NCBI RefSeq assembly: GCF_004345855.1
Contig: NZ_SLXN01000008.1
Span: forward strand, 1-64,000
Direction of reading: 5' to 3'
Length of the DNA stretch: 64,000 bases
From: Sphingomonas sp. BK235
GTDB taxonomy: Bacteria > Pseudomonadota > Alphaproteobacteria > Sphingomonadales > Sphingomonadaceae
Of the stretch, positions 40,925 to 50,339 are shown piece by piece (positions within the stretch are counted from its first letter, which is position 1; every line of letters begins with the position of its first letter). Made by a program: the position numbers and the translations under genes. Under the pieces are notes generated by a model. That model saw only the letters and a program-made list of their open reading frames with translations, did not search any database and was not told the DNA's origin.

Positions 40925-41716
40925 TCAGAGAGAGAAGCCGCCATCGACGGCCATCGCCTGGCCGGTAACGTGCGGCGCGCTTGCGAGGAACACGGCAAGC
41001 TGCCCCATGTCCTCCGGCGTCTGCGCTTCGCCTTGCGGCAGCAGCGTTGCCTGGTGGCGGGCCCAGGATTCCTCCTCGCTCTCGCCTTCCTGCGCCCAGC
41101 GGCCGGAAAGGCCGGTTTCGCCTCGCCACATGCCCGTGCCGACAATACCGGGGCAGAGCGCATTGACGGTGATCCCTTCCGCCGCGACCTCCTTGGCGAA
41201 GGCATTGGTAAAGCCGATCACCCCGAACTTGGAGGCTGTGTAGTGTGAAAGGTCGGGGAAACCGACCTTACCGGCGATCGATGAGGTGTTGATGATCCGT
41301 CCGAAACGATTCTTGCGCATCAGAGCCAGTTCGGCCTTGCAGCACAGGAACACGCCGCGAAGGTTGATCGCCATCACGTCGTCCCACTGATCGATTGCGA
41401 GTTCGCCCACCGAGCCGATGCTGACGATGCCGGCATTGTTCACAGCGATATCGAGACGGCCGAACTGCTGCTCCACCGCATCGACCATGGCCTGCACGCT
41501 ATCGGGGTGGCGCACGTCAACCGCAATCGCGCCGCTTCTGCGGCCGATCGCCGCAATCGCCGCGCTGCTCTCCTCCGCAAGGCCGATGTCATAGTCGGCA
41601 ATCACCACATCGGCGCCGGCGCGGGCGAGACTGGCGGCAATGCCGGCGCCGATGCCGCGTCCGCCGCCGACCAGCAACGCCACCTTGCCTGTGAGATCGA
41701 AGCTCGTGTCGGTCAT
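40925..41716 (-). CDS. Short-chain dehydrogenase/reductase (SDR)
   Basis: A 263-residue classical SDR. NAD(P) motif LLVGGGRGIGAGIAAS (about 15-30), NNAG at 93-96, catalytic S145/S146, Y159 and K163 (HYTASKF). VVIADYD at the end of strand 2 suggests preference for NAD(H). It could oxidise a cyclic or 3-hydroxyacyl substrate in the catabolic route. Between the CoA transferase (39 bp) and the thiolase (98 bp) on the same strand. Confidence 0.85.
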   Translation of the reverse strand: MTDTSFDLTGKVALLVGGGRGIGAGIAASLARAGADVVIADYDIGLAEESSAAIAAIGRRSGAIAVDVRHPDSVQAMVDAVEQQFGRLDIAVNNAGIVSIGSVGELAIDQWDDVMAINLRGVFLCCKAELALMRKNRFGRIINTSSIAGKVGFPDLSHYTASKFGVIGFTNAFAKEVAAEGITVNALCPGIVGTGMWRGETGLSGRWAQEGESEEESWARHQATLLPQGEAQTPEDMGQLAVFLASAPHVTGQAMAVDGGFSL

Positions 41717-41755
41717 GTTGTCTCTCCTGCATGTTTATCAAAGGATCGGTCGTGA

Positions 41756-42982
41756 TCAGGTGACCACCTGGTCGGCAATGAGCGCGGCGATGTCGCTGTC
41801 GGAAAGGCCGAGATCGTTGCGCAGCACCTCTTGCGTGTGCTGACCGAGCAGCGGGGGTGGAGCGGCGTAGGCCACCGGCGTGTCGGATAGCTTGATCGGG
41901 CTGCCGGTCATCCGGAAGTCAGGGTTCTGCGGGTGCGGAATAGCCACTAGCATGTCGCGTGCAGCGACCTGCGGCTCGGCAAGCGCTTGGGCAATGTCGT
42001 TGATCGGGCCGACGGGCACGCCGACTGCTTCGATCTTACTGATCCACGGCGCTACGGGGGCTCGGCGGAAATGGTCCTGCAGGGCGGCACTCACCAGTTC
42101 CCGGTGCACCACTCGGTCGCAGTTTCGCTTGAAGCGCGGATCCGAGGCGAGTTCGGGTAGCCCGATGGCGGCGCAGAGTGCGACGAATTGGCTGTCGTTG
42201 CCGCAGGCGATGACGAAGCTCCCATCGCTGGCATCGAACACCTGATAGGGAACGATATTGACGTGCGCGTTGCCCTGGCGGGCGGGGGCACGGCCGGTGG
42301 CCAGATAGTTCATGGCTTGGTTGCCGAGTGTGGCCACCTGCACGTCGAAAAGTGCCATGTCGCAATGCTGGCCACGCCCACTGGTCTGGCGGGCGATCAA
42401 CGCTGCCTGTATGGCGATGGTGGCGTACAGGCCGGTCATCAGATCGGCGACCGCCACACCGACCTTCTGTGGCCCGCCGCCCGGCCGGCTGTCGCGCTCA
42501 CCGGTAATGCTCATCAATCCGCCGAGCGCCTGGACGATGAAATCGTAGCCCGGCTCCGCGGCGCGCGGGCCCGTCTGCCCAAAGCCCGTGATCGAGCAAT
42601 AGATCAGCCGGGGATTAAGCGCGTTGAGATCGGCGTAACCGAGGCCGTATTTGCCCAGTGACCCCGATTTGTAATTTTCGATCAGCACGTCAGCGTTGGC
42701 GGCGAGCGTGCGCACGAGCTCTTGGCCGCGCGGATCGGTGATGTCGATCGTTACCGATCGCTTGCCGCGATTGGTAGATTGATAATAGGACGCCTGATCG
42801 CTGGGCTCGCCGTCCTCGGTGGCCATATAGGGCGGACCCCAGCCGCGGGTATCGTCTCCGGTCCGCGGGCGTTCTACCTTGACGACATCGGCGCCAAGAT
42901 CCGCAAGGATCTGTCCACACCATGGCCCGGCAAGCACGCGACTGAGATCGAGGACTCTGATGCCGGCAAGCGCGCCCGTCAT
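41756..42982 (-). CDS. Class III (CaiB/BaiF) CoA transferase
   Basis: A 408-residue CoA transferase. It opens with the family hallmark IRVLDLSRVLAGPWCGQILA and LGADVVKVERP. The candidate catalytic Asp is D180 in GVAVADLMTGLYA, at the place of Asp169 of formyl-CoA transferase. It moves CoA from a donor such as succinyl-CoA to a free carboxylic acid without ATP, so it can activate the pathway acid, for example a dicarboxylate. First gene of the minus-strand operon, divergent from the IclR gene. Confidence 0.9.
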   Translation of the reverse strand: MTGALAGIRVLDLSRVLAGPWCGQILADLGADVVKVERPRTGDDTRGWGPPYMATEDGEPSDQASYYQSTNRGKRSVTIDITDPRGQELVRTLAANADVLIENYKSGSLGKYGLGYADLNALNPRLIYCSITGFGQTGPRAAEPGYDFIVQALGGLMSITGERDSRPGGGPQKVGVAVADLMTGLYATIAIQAALIARQTSGRGQHCDMALFDVQVATLGNQAMNYLATGRAPARQGNAHVNIVPYQVFDASDGSFVIACGNDSQFVALCAAIGLPELASDPRFKRNCDRVVHRELVSAALQDHFRRAPVAPWISKIEAVGVPVGPINDIAQALAEPQVAARDMLVAIPHPQNPDFRMTGSPIKLSDTPVAYAAPPPLLGQHTQEVLRNDLGLSDSDIAALIADQVVT

Positions 42983-43070
42983 TGCGGAGCAATCGGTGGC
43001 GTTTGGCGCTTGGCCCTGGTCATGCCAGCTATCCTATACACAGCTTCCATTCGGCCTTCCTCATCCATCG

Positions 43071-43085
43071 TTCCGCACAGCGGAA
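43071..43085. promoter_or_regulatory. IclR-type operator 1
   Basis: TTCCGC-ACA-GCGGAA, a perfect palindrome 88 bp upstream of the CoA transferase start. It has the same arms as the palindrome at 43199-43213 and probably controls the minus-strand operon. Confidence 0.75.
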
Positions 43086-43191
43086 TCCTATTCTGCTTTT
43101 CTGTGTTAATAAGCGCGGAGGAGCGGAGATGTAAACCCGCGCGATCCCTGCGATCGAAGGGCTCTCAACCACTCGCTTCCACTACGTGACA

Positions 43192-43220
43192 TTGACGGTT
43201 CCGCTGTGCGGAACTAGATT
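43192..43220 (+). promoter_or_regulatory. iclR promoter with operator 2 between -35 and -10
   Basis: TTGACG (43192-43197), 17-bp spacer, TAGATT (43215-43220). The spacer holds TTCCGC-TGT-GCGGAA (43199-43213), a perfect palindrome, so a bound regulator would cover the promoter: direct autorepression. Confidence 0.75.
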
Positions 43221-43256
43221 TCGCAGGATTGACAGAGTTTTAGGAGCGGCATAACG

Positions 43257-44126
43257 ATGGCATCGAACAAGCAGACGTTGGCTCATCAGGGGCCAAGCGA
43301 CGTTGCGACTGACATCCCGGCGGCGATCGGGAATCAGCCGATGCTGGAGGATGAGGATGATCGAGATGGTACCAAAGACCGCAACTTCGTTGTCGCTTTA
43401 GCCCGCGGCATGGAACTGCTCCGCTGCTTCAGTCGCCAGGAAAGCGTGCTCGGCAATCAGGAGCTCGCTGCCAAGACTGGCCTGCCGAAGGCCACGGTGT
43501 CGCGCATGACCTATACGCTGGCGCAGCTCGGCTATCTCAAGAAGCATCCGTTTTCGGGGCGTTACCAGCTCGACGTCGGCGTGCTGGCGTTCGGCTATCA
43601 GATGCTGTCGAACCTACCGATCCGCTCGATCGCCAATTCCTTCATGGTCGAGCTCGCGCAGCACGCCCATGCCGCGGTGGCGCTGGCCGCGCGCGATCGG
43701 CTGCAGATGGTCTATATCGACGTTGTTCATGGCCAGACCAACCTGACCACACGACGGCAGGTCGGCTATCACATGCCAATCCATCTCACTTCGATCGGGC
43801 GGGCGTGCATGGCAGCGATGCCCGATGCGCAACGCGATGGCCTGCTCGATCAGTTGCGAAGCCGTAACGAAGGCGACTGGCTGGAGATACGCCGCGGACT
43901 GGAGCGCGCGTTTCGAGACTATGCCGATTTCGGCTATTGCCTCTCGATCGGCGAGTGGGAGCGTGACGTCAACTCGGTGGGCGTGCCCTTCGTCCATCCC
44001 GAGTACGGCATCCTCGCCTTCAACTGCGGCGGGCCGAGCTTCGTCCTGCCGCGCGAGAAGCTCGAGGACGATATCGGCCCACGGCTCAAACACATGGTCA
44101 GCCAGATGCGCGCGGTCGCCTTGTAG
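43257..44126 (+). CDS. IclR family transcriptional regulator
   Basis: A 289-residue regulator. An acidic 40-residue N-terminal extension precedes the winged helix: FVVALARGMELLRCFSRQES, NQELAAKTGLPKATVSRMTY and LAQLGYLKKH. The effector domain (about 105-280) has the typical SIGRACMAAMP and DFGYCLSIGEWERDVNSVGVPF segments. PcaR/PobR-like members sense aromatic or dicarboxylic pathway intermediates. It sits between the two divergent catabolic operons, with perfect palindromic sites upstream of both directions. Confidence 0.92.
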   Translation: MASNKQTLAHQGPSDVATDIPAAIGNQPMLEDEDDRDGTKDRNFVVALARGMELLRCFSRQESVLGNQELAAKTGLPKATVSRMTYTLAQLGYLKKHPFSGRYQLDVGVLAFGYQMLSNLPIRSIANSFMVELAQHAHAAVALAARDRLQMVYIDVVHGQTNLTTRRQVGYHMPIHLTSIGRACMAAMPDAQRDGLLDQLRSRNEGDWLEIRRGLERAFRDYADFGYCLSIGEWERDVNSVGVPFVHPEYGILAFNCGGPSFVLPREKLEDDIGPRLKHMVSQMRAVAL

Positions 44127-44182
44127 CAGCGTGGCCCGATTTACCGATCACCTTACGGCTGCGGCAAACACAGGATGGCACG

Positions 44183-45346
44183 ATGATCCGTGACGCGGAA
44201 ATGCTCGATGTTCTACTCGGTTCGATCGGCAGGTTCGTCGATGAGGCGCTGATCCCGCGCGAAATTGAAGTGGCCGAGACCGACACGATTCCTGCCGATG
44301 TCGTCGAGCAGATGCGCGAGCTCGGCCTGTTCGGCCTAACCATCCCCGAGGAGTTCGGCGGACTGGGCGTGACGATGGAGGAGGAGGTGCTGATTGCGTT
44401 CGAGCTGGGGCGGGCCTCGCCAGCGTTCCGCTCCTACATCGGCACCAACAACGGCATCGGATCGATCGGCATCCTGCTAGACGGGACTGCCGAACAGAAG
44501 GCGCATTATCTGCCGCGACTCGCGAGTGGCAAATATCTTAGCGCCTTCTGCCTCACCGAGCCCGACTCCGGCACGGACGCCGCCTCACTCAAGACCAGCG
44601 CCGTTCGCGACGGCGACAGCTATGTCCTCAACGGCACCAAGCGTTACATCACCAACGCTCCCCACGCCGGCATCTTCAGCGTGATGGCGCGCACTGATCA
44701 CAACATCAAGGGGGCGGGCGGCATCAGCGCTTTCATCGTCGAGCGCGATACTCCCGGCTTGACGATAGGGAAGCCCGACAAGAAGATGGGCCAGAAAGGC
44801 GCGCATACCAGCGACGTCATTTTCGACAACGTCCGCGTACCGGCTGCCAACCTTATTGGCGGCAAGGAGGGCGTCGGCTTCAAGACCGCGATGAAGGTGC
44901 TCGACAAGGGCCGGTTGCATATCGCCGCGATCAGTGTCGCAGCCGCAGAGCGAATGCTCGCCGATACGCTGCGCTACGCGCTTGAACGCAAGCAGTTTGG
45001 GCAGCCCATTGCCGAGTTCCAGCTAATCCAGGGCATGCTCGCTGACAGCAAGGCCGAAATCTATGCCGCGCGGTGCATGGTGCTTGATGCCGCGCGCGAG
45101 CGTGACGGTGGCCAAGATGTCGTGACTAAAGCCTCTTGCGCCAAGTTGTTCGCCACCGAGATGTGCGGTCGGGTCGCGGACCGGTGTGTCCAGATCCACG
45201 GCGGTGCCGGCTACATCAGTGAGTACAGCATCGAGCGGTTCTTCCGCGATGTGCGGCTGTTCCGGATCTACGAGGGCACCAGCCAAATCCAGCAGGTTAT
45301 CATCGCACGCAACATGGTGCGGGATTTCAGGGCCAACGCATGGTGA
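44183..45346 (+). CDS. Acyl-CoA dehydrogenase
   Basis: A 387-residue flavoenzyme. Signatures: FCLTEPDSGTDAASLKTSAV (about 113-132), KRYITNAPHAGIF, the QFGQPIAEFQLIQGMLAD helix, and RFFRDVRLFRIYEGTSQIQQ with catalytic E364. It makes the 2,3-enoyl-CoA and passes electrons to ETF, which is encoded 5 kb downstream on the same strand. Directly after iclR (56 bp), it would follow the CoA transferase step in the route. Confidence 0.93.
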   Translation: MIRDAEMLDVLLGSIGRFVDEALIPREIEVAETDTIPADVVEQMRELGLFGLTIPEEFGGLGVTMEEEVLIAFELGRASPAFRSYIGTNNGIGSIGILLDGTAEQKAHYLPRLASGKYLSAFCLTEPDSGTDAASLKTSAVRDGDSYVLNGTKRYITNAPHAGIFSVMARTDHNIKGAGGISAFIVERDTPGLTIGKPDKKMGQKGAHTSDVIFDNVRVPAANLIGGKEGVGFKTAMKVLDKGRLHIAAISVAAAERMLADTLRYALERKQFGQPIAEFQLIQGMLADSKAEIYAARCMVLDAARERDGGQDVVTKASCAKLFATEMCGRVADRCVQIHGGAGYISEYSIERFFRDVRLFRIYEGTSQIQQVIIARNMVRDFRANAW

Positions 45347-45410
45347 CCAAGCTGTCTCGAAGCGGCTGCTAGCTCGGGCCGAAGCCAACCAAAATAAAGT
45401 GGAGAGTAGG

Positions 45411-47060
45411 ATGACCGGAAACAATGCAGGCGACAGCACAGCAGCCGCGACCAACCTCGACGCAGCGGTGATCGGCGCCGGGTTTGCGGGTCTTTATGCG
45501 CTCAAGAAGCTGCGTGACGAACTAGGCCTCGACACGCTCGCCTTCGACAAGGCGGGCGGGGTCGGCGGCACCTGGTATTGGAACCGCTACCCCGGCGCGC
45601 TGTCCGATTCAGAATCCCATGTGTACTGTTATTCGTGGGACGATGAACTGCTGCGGACGTGGCCGCATAAGAGCAAATATGTGCCGCAGCCGGAAATCCT
45701 CAAGTACCTCGAGCATGTTGCCGAGCGTCACGACCTGTACAAGGATATCCGGCTCAACACCGGCATCACTTCGGCCGTATTCGACGAGGACGCAGCGCGC
45801 TGGCAGCTGACCACCGACGATGGCCAGACCTATTCCGCTAAATATCTGGTGACCGCCGTCGGGCTTCTCGCCGCAACCAACATCCCCAAGATCGAGGGCA
45901 TGGATCGGTTCAAGGGCAAGATCTATCACACGTCGCGCTGGCCGAGCGACGCCGGCATCGAGGGCAAACGCGTCGGCGTGATCGGCACCGGATCCACCGG
46001 CGTGCAGTTCATCACTGCGACCGCTCCCGTGGTCAACCACCTTACCGTCTTCCAGCGCTCGCCGCAATATTCCGTGCCGGTCGGCAATGGGCCGCTGTCC
46101 GAGGCCGAGCTTGAGGAAATAAGGCGTGATTACCCGAAGATCTGGGAAGGGGTGCGCAAGTCGGCACTCGCCTTCGGCTTCGAGGAAAGCACCCGACCGC
46201 TTGCCAGCGTGTCGGACGAAGAGCGCGAGCGCATCTTCGACAAGGCCTGGGCCAAGGGCGGCGGCTTCCGCTTCATGTTCGAAACCTTCGGCGACATCGC
46301 CACGGACGAAGCAGCGAACAAGGCGGCGCAGGATTATATCCGCCGCAAGATCGACCAGATCGTCAACGATCCGGAAACGGCGCGCAAGCTCAAGCCCAAC
46401 GATCTCCACGCCAAGCGCCCGCTGTGCGACAGCGGCTATTATCAGACGTTCAATCGCGACAACGTGTCGCTAGTCCATATCGGGGAGAACCCGATCGTGG
46501 AGATGACTGAGAACGGCATCCGCACCGCCGACGGGGTGGAGCATGAACTCGACATCCTGGTGTTCGCCACAGGCTTCGACGCAGTCGACGGCAATTACAA
46601 GCGCATGGATCTACGCGGCCGCGGCGGCCTGCAGATGCGCGATCACTGGAGCGAGGGGCCGGCCGCCTACCTCTCGATCGGTACGGTTGGCTTTCCCAAC
46701 ATGTTCATGGTGCTTGGCCCCAACGGGCCGTTTACGAACCTACCGCCCTCGATCGAGGCCGAGGTCGAATGGATTTCCGATGCCATCGGCTACATGGAGC
46801 GCAACCACGTCGCGACCATCGAGGCGACCCCGCAGGCGGAAGCCGAATGGGTGCGCACTTGCGAGGAGATCGCTAGCCAAACGCTTTTCCCCAAAGCCGA
46901 CTCGTGGATTTTTGGCACGAACATCCCGGGTAAGAAGAAGACAATTTACTTCTACATGGGCGGTCTTGGCGCGTTCCGCGACACGCTCGCGGCGGTGGCG
47001 AACGACGACTATCGCGGCTTCACGCTCGAGAGGGAGCTGGTGAACGCAACCACCGGTTAA
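45411..47060 (+). CDS. Baeyer-Villiger monooxygenase (flavin-containing, CHMO/CPMO type)
   Basis: A 549-residue FAD- and NADPH-dependent enzyme. First Rossmann motif AVIGAGFAGLYALKKL (GAGFAG 22-27), the type I BVMO fingerprint FKGKIYHTSRWP (167-178), second Rossmann GVIGTGSTGVQF (192-197), and the active-site stretch SGYYQTFNRDNV. Length and motifs are those of cyclohexanone or cyclopentanone monooxygenases, which turn ketones into lactones or esters. ATG 45411 follows GGAGAGTAGG. Placed after the acyl-CoA dehydrogenase, it points to a cyclic or branched ketone as substrate. No lactone hydrolase is recognised in the same operon. Confidence 0.93.
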   Translation: MTGNNAGDSTAAATNLDAAVIGAGFAGLYALKKLRDELGLDTLAFDKAGGVGGTWYWNRYPGALSDSESHVYCYSWDDELLRTWPHKSKYVPQPEILKYLEHVAERHDLYKDIRLNTGITSAVFDEDAARWQLTTDDGQTYSAKYLVTAVGLLAATNIPKIEGMDRFKGKIYHTSRWPSDAGIEGKRVGVIGTGSTGVQFITATAPVVNHLTVFQRSPQYSVPVGNGPLSEAELEEIRRDYPKIWEGVRKSALAFGFEESTRPLASVSDEERERIFDKAWAKGGGFRFMFETFGDIATDEAANKAAQDYIRRKIDQIVNDPETARKLKPNDLHAKRPLCDSGYYQTFNRDNVSLVHIGENPIVEMTENGIRTADGVEHELDILVFATGFDAVDGNYKRMDLRGRGGLQMRDHWSEGPAAYLSIGTVGFPNMFMVLGPNGPFTNLPPSIEAEVEWISDAIGYMERNHVATIEATPQAEAEWVRTCEEIASQTLFPKADSWIFGTNIPGKKKTIYFYMGGLGAFRDTLAAVANDDYRGFTLERELVNATTG

Positions 47061-47082
47061 ACGACAAACTCGGCAACTCGCC

Positions 47083-47808
47083 GAGCGGCGGACGTCAGCG
47101 CCCCCAAGAAGACCGCAAGCAGGAATATTTCCAGGTAGGCGTCTATCAGGTCAATCAGCGAAACGTGGATCCGACCAACGGCTTCCGGCTAGCGCTCTCG
47201 GGCGGAAGCGGGGTGCTGGTGCCGATTGAGGCGGCGTGGACGCCGGTGCTGGGCGGCGACCGTCCGGGCTATTACAAGATCGGCGGGTGGATCGAGACGT
47301 CGGGGGCGCAAGATCTGGTGCGAGACGATGCCGGGCAACTGACGATCGTTTCAGGCCAGCCGGGGCAGAGCTTCCGTGGGCGGCATGGTGTCTATTCTGA
47401 GATGTCACAGCAGCTTACGGCGTCGCCCGAAGGGCTGGACCGCAAGGGCTTGTCCATGTTCTTCAATTTTACGCAGTTGGATCGGCGATCCAGCCTGATC
47501 GACAACCAGACGGCACTCGGTTTCACGCAGACGGTACCTTCGCCAGCCGCCGAAACGACCAGGTCGCGCTGGCGCTGGTGCGCACGCAGATCAATGATCG
47601 GATGCGCGAGACTGACCGTATCGCGCTGGCCAACGGTTAGATCGATGGTGTGCGCCAAGCCCAATGGATCCTGGAGGCGGATTATCGGCTGGTCGCCACC
47701 ACAGGCGTCACGATCGTGCCGGACGTGCAGTTTGGCTTCAACCCGGGCGGCATTTCGGAACGCCGCAACGTGGTGGCTCTCGGCATGAAGAGTTCGGTCT
47801 CATTCTGA
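47083..47808 (+). pseudogene. OprB-type carbohydrate porin remnant
   Basis: A decayed outer-membrane porin lacking its 5' half. The frame reads YFQVGVYQVNQRNVDPTNGF, then GVLVPIEAAWTP, GYYKIGGWIETSG and GVYSEMSQQLTASP, all typical of OprB. Near 47530-47540 the frame shifts; afterwards the homologous frame gives RRNDQVALALVRTQIND, an in-frame TAG at 47638-47640, then AQWILEADYRLVATTGVTIV and the normal porin end, stopping at 47808. So truncation, frameshift and a nonsense codon are all present. The start given is approximate. It separates two working catabolic genes. Confidence 0.75.
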
Positions 47809-47845
47809 CGCGCGGCGGCGAAACTACATCGACAAGGAGAAGACG

Positions 47846-48628
47846 ATGAGCAAGGTAACAGGCAGAACCGTTTTCGTGACTGGCGCCGCGCAGGGCATCG
47901 GCGAGGCTATTGCGTTGCGGCTCGCGGCCGACGGCTTCGCAGTAGCCTGTGCAGACATGAACGTAGGCGCAGCGGAAGCAGTGGCGGCGAGGCTGGAAGC
48001 TTCAGGCGCCAGCGCGTGCGCCATTGCCGTCGACGTCGCAGACCGTCAGTCGGTGTTCGCGGCGGTTGAACAGGCGGCCGATCGGTTCGGCGGGCTGGAC
48101 GTGCTCATCAACAACGCTGGCGTGGCGCCGATCACCCCGATCGAGGGGATCGACTATGATCTGTATCGCCGCGCTTTCGATATCAACGTCGGCGGCGTGC
48201 TATGGGGCATCCAAGCCGCAACCAAAAGCTTTAAGCAGCTCGGGCACGGCGGCAAGATCATCAACGCCTGCTCGCAGGCTGGGCAGGTCGGCAACCCGGA
48301 TCTTGCGGTCTATTGCGGTACCAAGTTCGCGGTGCGGGGCATCACCCAGACGGCAGCGCGTGATCTGGCGCATCTCGGAATCACCGTAAATGCTTATTGC
48401 CCCGGCATCGTCGATACACCGATGATGCAGAAGGTGGCGAGCGATCTCGCGACCAACAACGGCCAGCCGTTTGAATGGGGCATGGAGCAGTTTGCCAAGA
48501 ACATAACGTTGAAGCGCGTGTCCAAGCCCGCCGACGTCGCTGCCTGCGTGTCGTTCCTTGCTGGGCCAGACTCCGATTACATGACCGGACAGGCGGTGAT
48601 CATCGACGGCGGCATGGTATTCAACTGA
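47846..48628 (+). CDS. SDR family oxidoreductase, acetoin/butanediol dehydrogenase-like
   Basis: A 260-residue classical SDR. TGAAQGIGEAIALRLA (12-27), NNAG (89-92), catalytic S143, Y156 and K160 (VYCGTKFAVRG). The segment AVRGITQTAARDLAHLGITV and GIVDTPMM...WGMEQFAKNITLKRVSKP is that of the BudC/acetoin reductase branch. It probably interconverts a secondary alcohol and ketone, for example the cyclic alcohol feeding the BVMO. ACAAGGAGAAGACG precedes the ATG. Confidence 0.87.
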   Translation: MSKVTGRTVFVTGAAQGIGEAIALRLAADGFAVACADMNVGAAEAVAARLEASGASACAIAVDVADRQSVFAAVEQAADRFGGLDVLINNAGVAPITPIEGIDYDLYRRAFDINVGGVLWGIQAATKSFKQLGHGGKIINACSQAGQVGNPDLAVYCGTKFAVRGITQTAARDLAHLGITVNAYCPGIVDTPMMQKVASDLATNNGQPFEWGMEQFAKNITLKRVSKPADVAACVSFLAGPDSDYMTGQAVIIDGGMVFN

Positions 48629-48791
48629 TCTCGCATGGGGCCGCCGGCAGGCAGTTAGCCTGCTGGGGGCAGCGACCGGGAAGATGCGCTTCAATCCTAT
48701 CTCAACAGCCGCGTCGTCGGTCGACCCACATCAGGTTTGTCTAAGGCGCCCCTCTTCCTGCCGCACGACCGCTACATTTCGGAGTTTCACC

Positions 48792-50231
48792 ATGGCCTAC
48801 ATCGACACACAGCTCTTCATCGGCGGCACGTGGCAGGATGCCCGCGACGGCGGATCCCTAGCCGTGATGAACCCGGCGACGGGAGAAGAGATCGGACGGG
48901 TTGCGTGCGCAAGGCAGGCTGACCTCGACGCGGCGCTCGATGCAGCCGACCGCGGTTTCAAGCTGTGGCGCGATCACACTCCCGCCGAGCGCAGCCGGAT
49001 CATGCGCAAGGCTGCCGATCTGCTGCGCGAACGGGCTGATCGCATAGCTGAACTCATGACCTTGGAACAGGGTAAGCCGCTGGCGGAAGCCCGCGGCGAA
49101 ACGATTGCTGCCGCGGGAATGATCGACTGGTTCGCGGAAGAAGGCTTTCGGATCTATGGGCGGCTGGTGCCCCACCGGTCCACGCCGTCAACGCGGCAGA
49201 TGGTGTTGAAGGATCCGGTTGGCCCGGTGGCAGCGTTCACGCCGTGGAACTTTCCAATCAACCAGATCGTGCGCAAGATCGGTGCAGGCCTCGCGGCAGG
49301 CTGCTCGATCATCGTCAAGGCGCCGCAGGAGACGCCTGCGAGCCCCGCCGCGTTGATCAGGGCGTTCCATGATGCTGGGCTGCCCGAGGGCGTGCTCGGA
49401 CTCGTATTTGGCGACCCGGCAGAGATTTCGCAGCATCTCATCGCCAGCCCTATCATCCGGAAGATCACCTTCACGGGCTCGACGCCGGTCGGCAAGCTAC
49501 TAGCTGGCATGGCCGGACAGCACATGAAAAGGGTGTCGATGGAACTCGGCGGGCATGCGCCCGTGATCGTCTGCGACGATGCCGACGTAGCGCTGGCGGT
49601 GAAGAGCATCGGGGGCGCCAAGTTCCGCAATGCCGGCCAGGTCTGCATCGCCCCGACCCGCTTCCTGGTCCACAACAGCGTCAAGCAGGTCTTCGCGGAA
49701 GGGCTGGCCGATCTGGCGCGCGGCATCGTGGTCGGCGACGGGATGGCCAAGGACACGCAGATGGGACCGCTCGTCAATGCGCGCCGGGTGGCGGCGATGG
49801 CGGATTTTCAAGAGGATGCGATCAGCAAGGGCGCCACCTTGCTGGCTGGCGGGGGCCCGATCGGCAAAGCGGGTCATTTCTGGTCACCCACCGTATTGAC
49901 CGACGTGCCGCTCGATACGCACCTCTTCAACGATGAGCCATTCGGTCCTGTCGCTGGTATCCGCGGCTTTGATGCTTTGGAGGAGGCGATTGCGGAGGCA
50001 AATCGCTTGTCGTTCGGTCTGGCAGGATATGCATTCACCCAATCTCTCACCAATGCCGATCTACTCACCCGCAAGGTTGAAGTTGGCATGCTGTGGATAA
50101 ACACTCCCGCTGCAACTTCGGCCGAGCTGCCGTTTGGAGGGATGAAAGACTCTGGTTACGGCACGGAAGGTGGGCCTGAGGCATTGGAAAGTTATCTCAA
50201 CACCCGCGCTGTTGTGATCGCAAACGCATAA
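48792..50231 (+). CDS. Aldehyde dehydrogenase, succinate-semialdehyde dehydrogenase (GabD) type
   Basis: A 479-residue NAD(P)-dependent aldehyde dehydrogenase. General base E251 in SMELGGHAPVIV and nucleophile C285 in FRNAGQVCIAPTR; FTPWNFPINQIVRK and FTGSTPVGKLL are cofactor-binding landmarks. It most resembles the semialdehyde dehydrogenase group. In the local route it could oxidise an omega-oxoacid to a dicarboxylate after lactone opening. GGAG lies 9 bp before ATG 48792. Confidence 0.9.
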   Translation: MAYIDTQLFIGGTWQDARDGGSLAVMNPATGEEIGRVACARQADLDAALDAADRGFKLWRDHTPAERSRIMRKAADLLRERADRIAELMTLEQGKPLAEARGETIAAAGMIDWFAEEGFRIYGRLVPHRSTPSTRQMVLKDPVGPVAAFTPWNFPINQIVRKIGAGLAAGCSIIVKAPQETPASPAALIRAFHDAGLPEGVLGLVFGDPAEISQHLIASPIIRKITFTGSTPVGKLLAGMAGQHMKRVSMELGGHAPVIVCDDADVALAVKSIGGAKFRNAGQVCIAPTRFLVHNSVKQVFAEGLADLARGIVVGDGMAKDTQMGPLVNARRVAAMADFQEDAISKGATLLAGGGPIGKAGHFWSPTVLTDVPLDTHLFNDEPFGPVAGIRGFDALEEAIAEANRLSFGLAGYAFTQSLTNADLLTRKVEVGMLWINTPAATSAELPFGGMKDSGYGTEGGPEALESYLNTRAVVIANA

Positions 50232-50339
50232 TTGATGCGCGGGTCGGCGGTCAATGTAACGGGTGCCGCGGTGGCGACAGTCGACGATTGCCCGATCAGC
50301 TAAGACCGATGCGATCCGCACGATTTTTTGGAGTAGAGC

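Noticed and set aside
45186..45410. Upstream extension of the BVMO gene by 75 codons
   Set aside because: It overlaps the acyl-CoA dehydrogenase 3' end in another frame; ATG 45411 has a good ribosome site and gives the normal family N-terminus.
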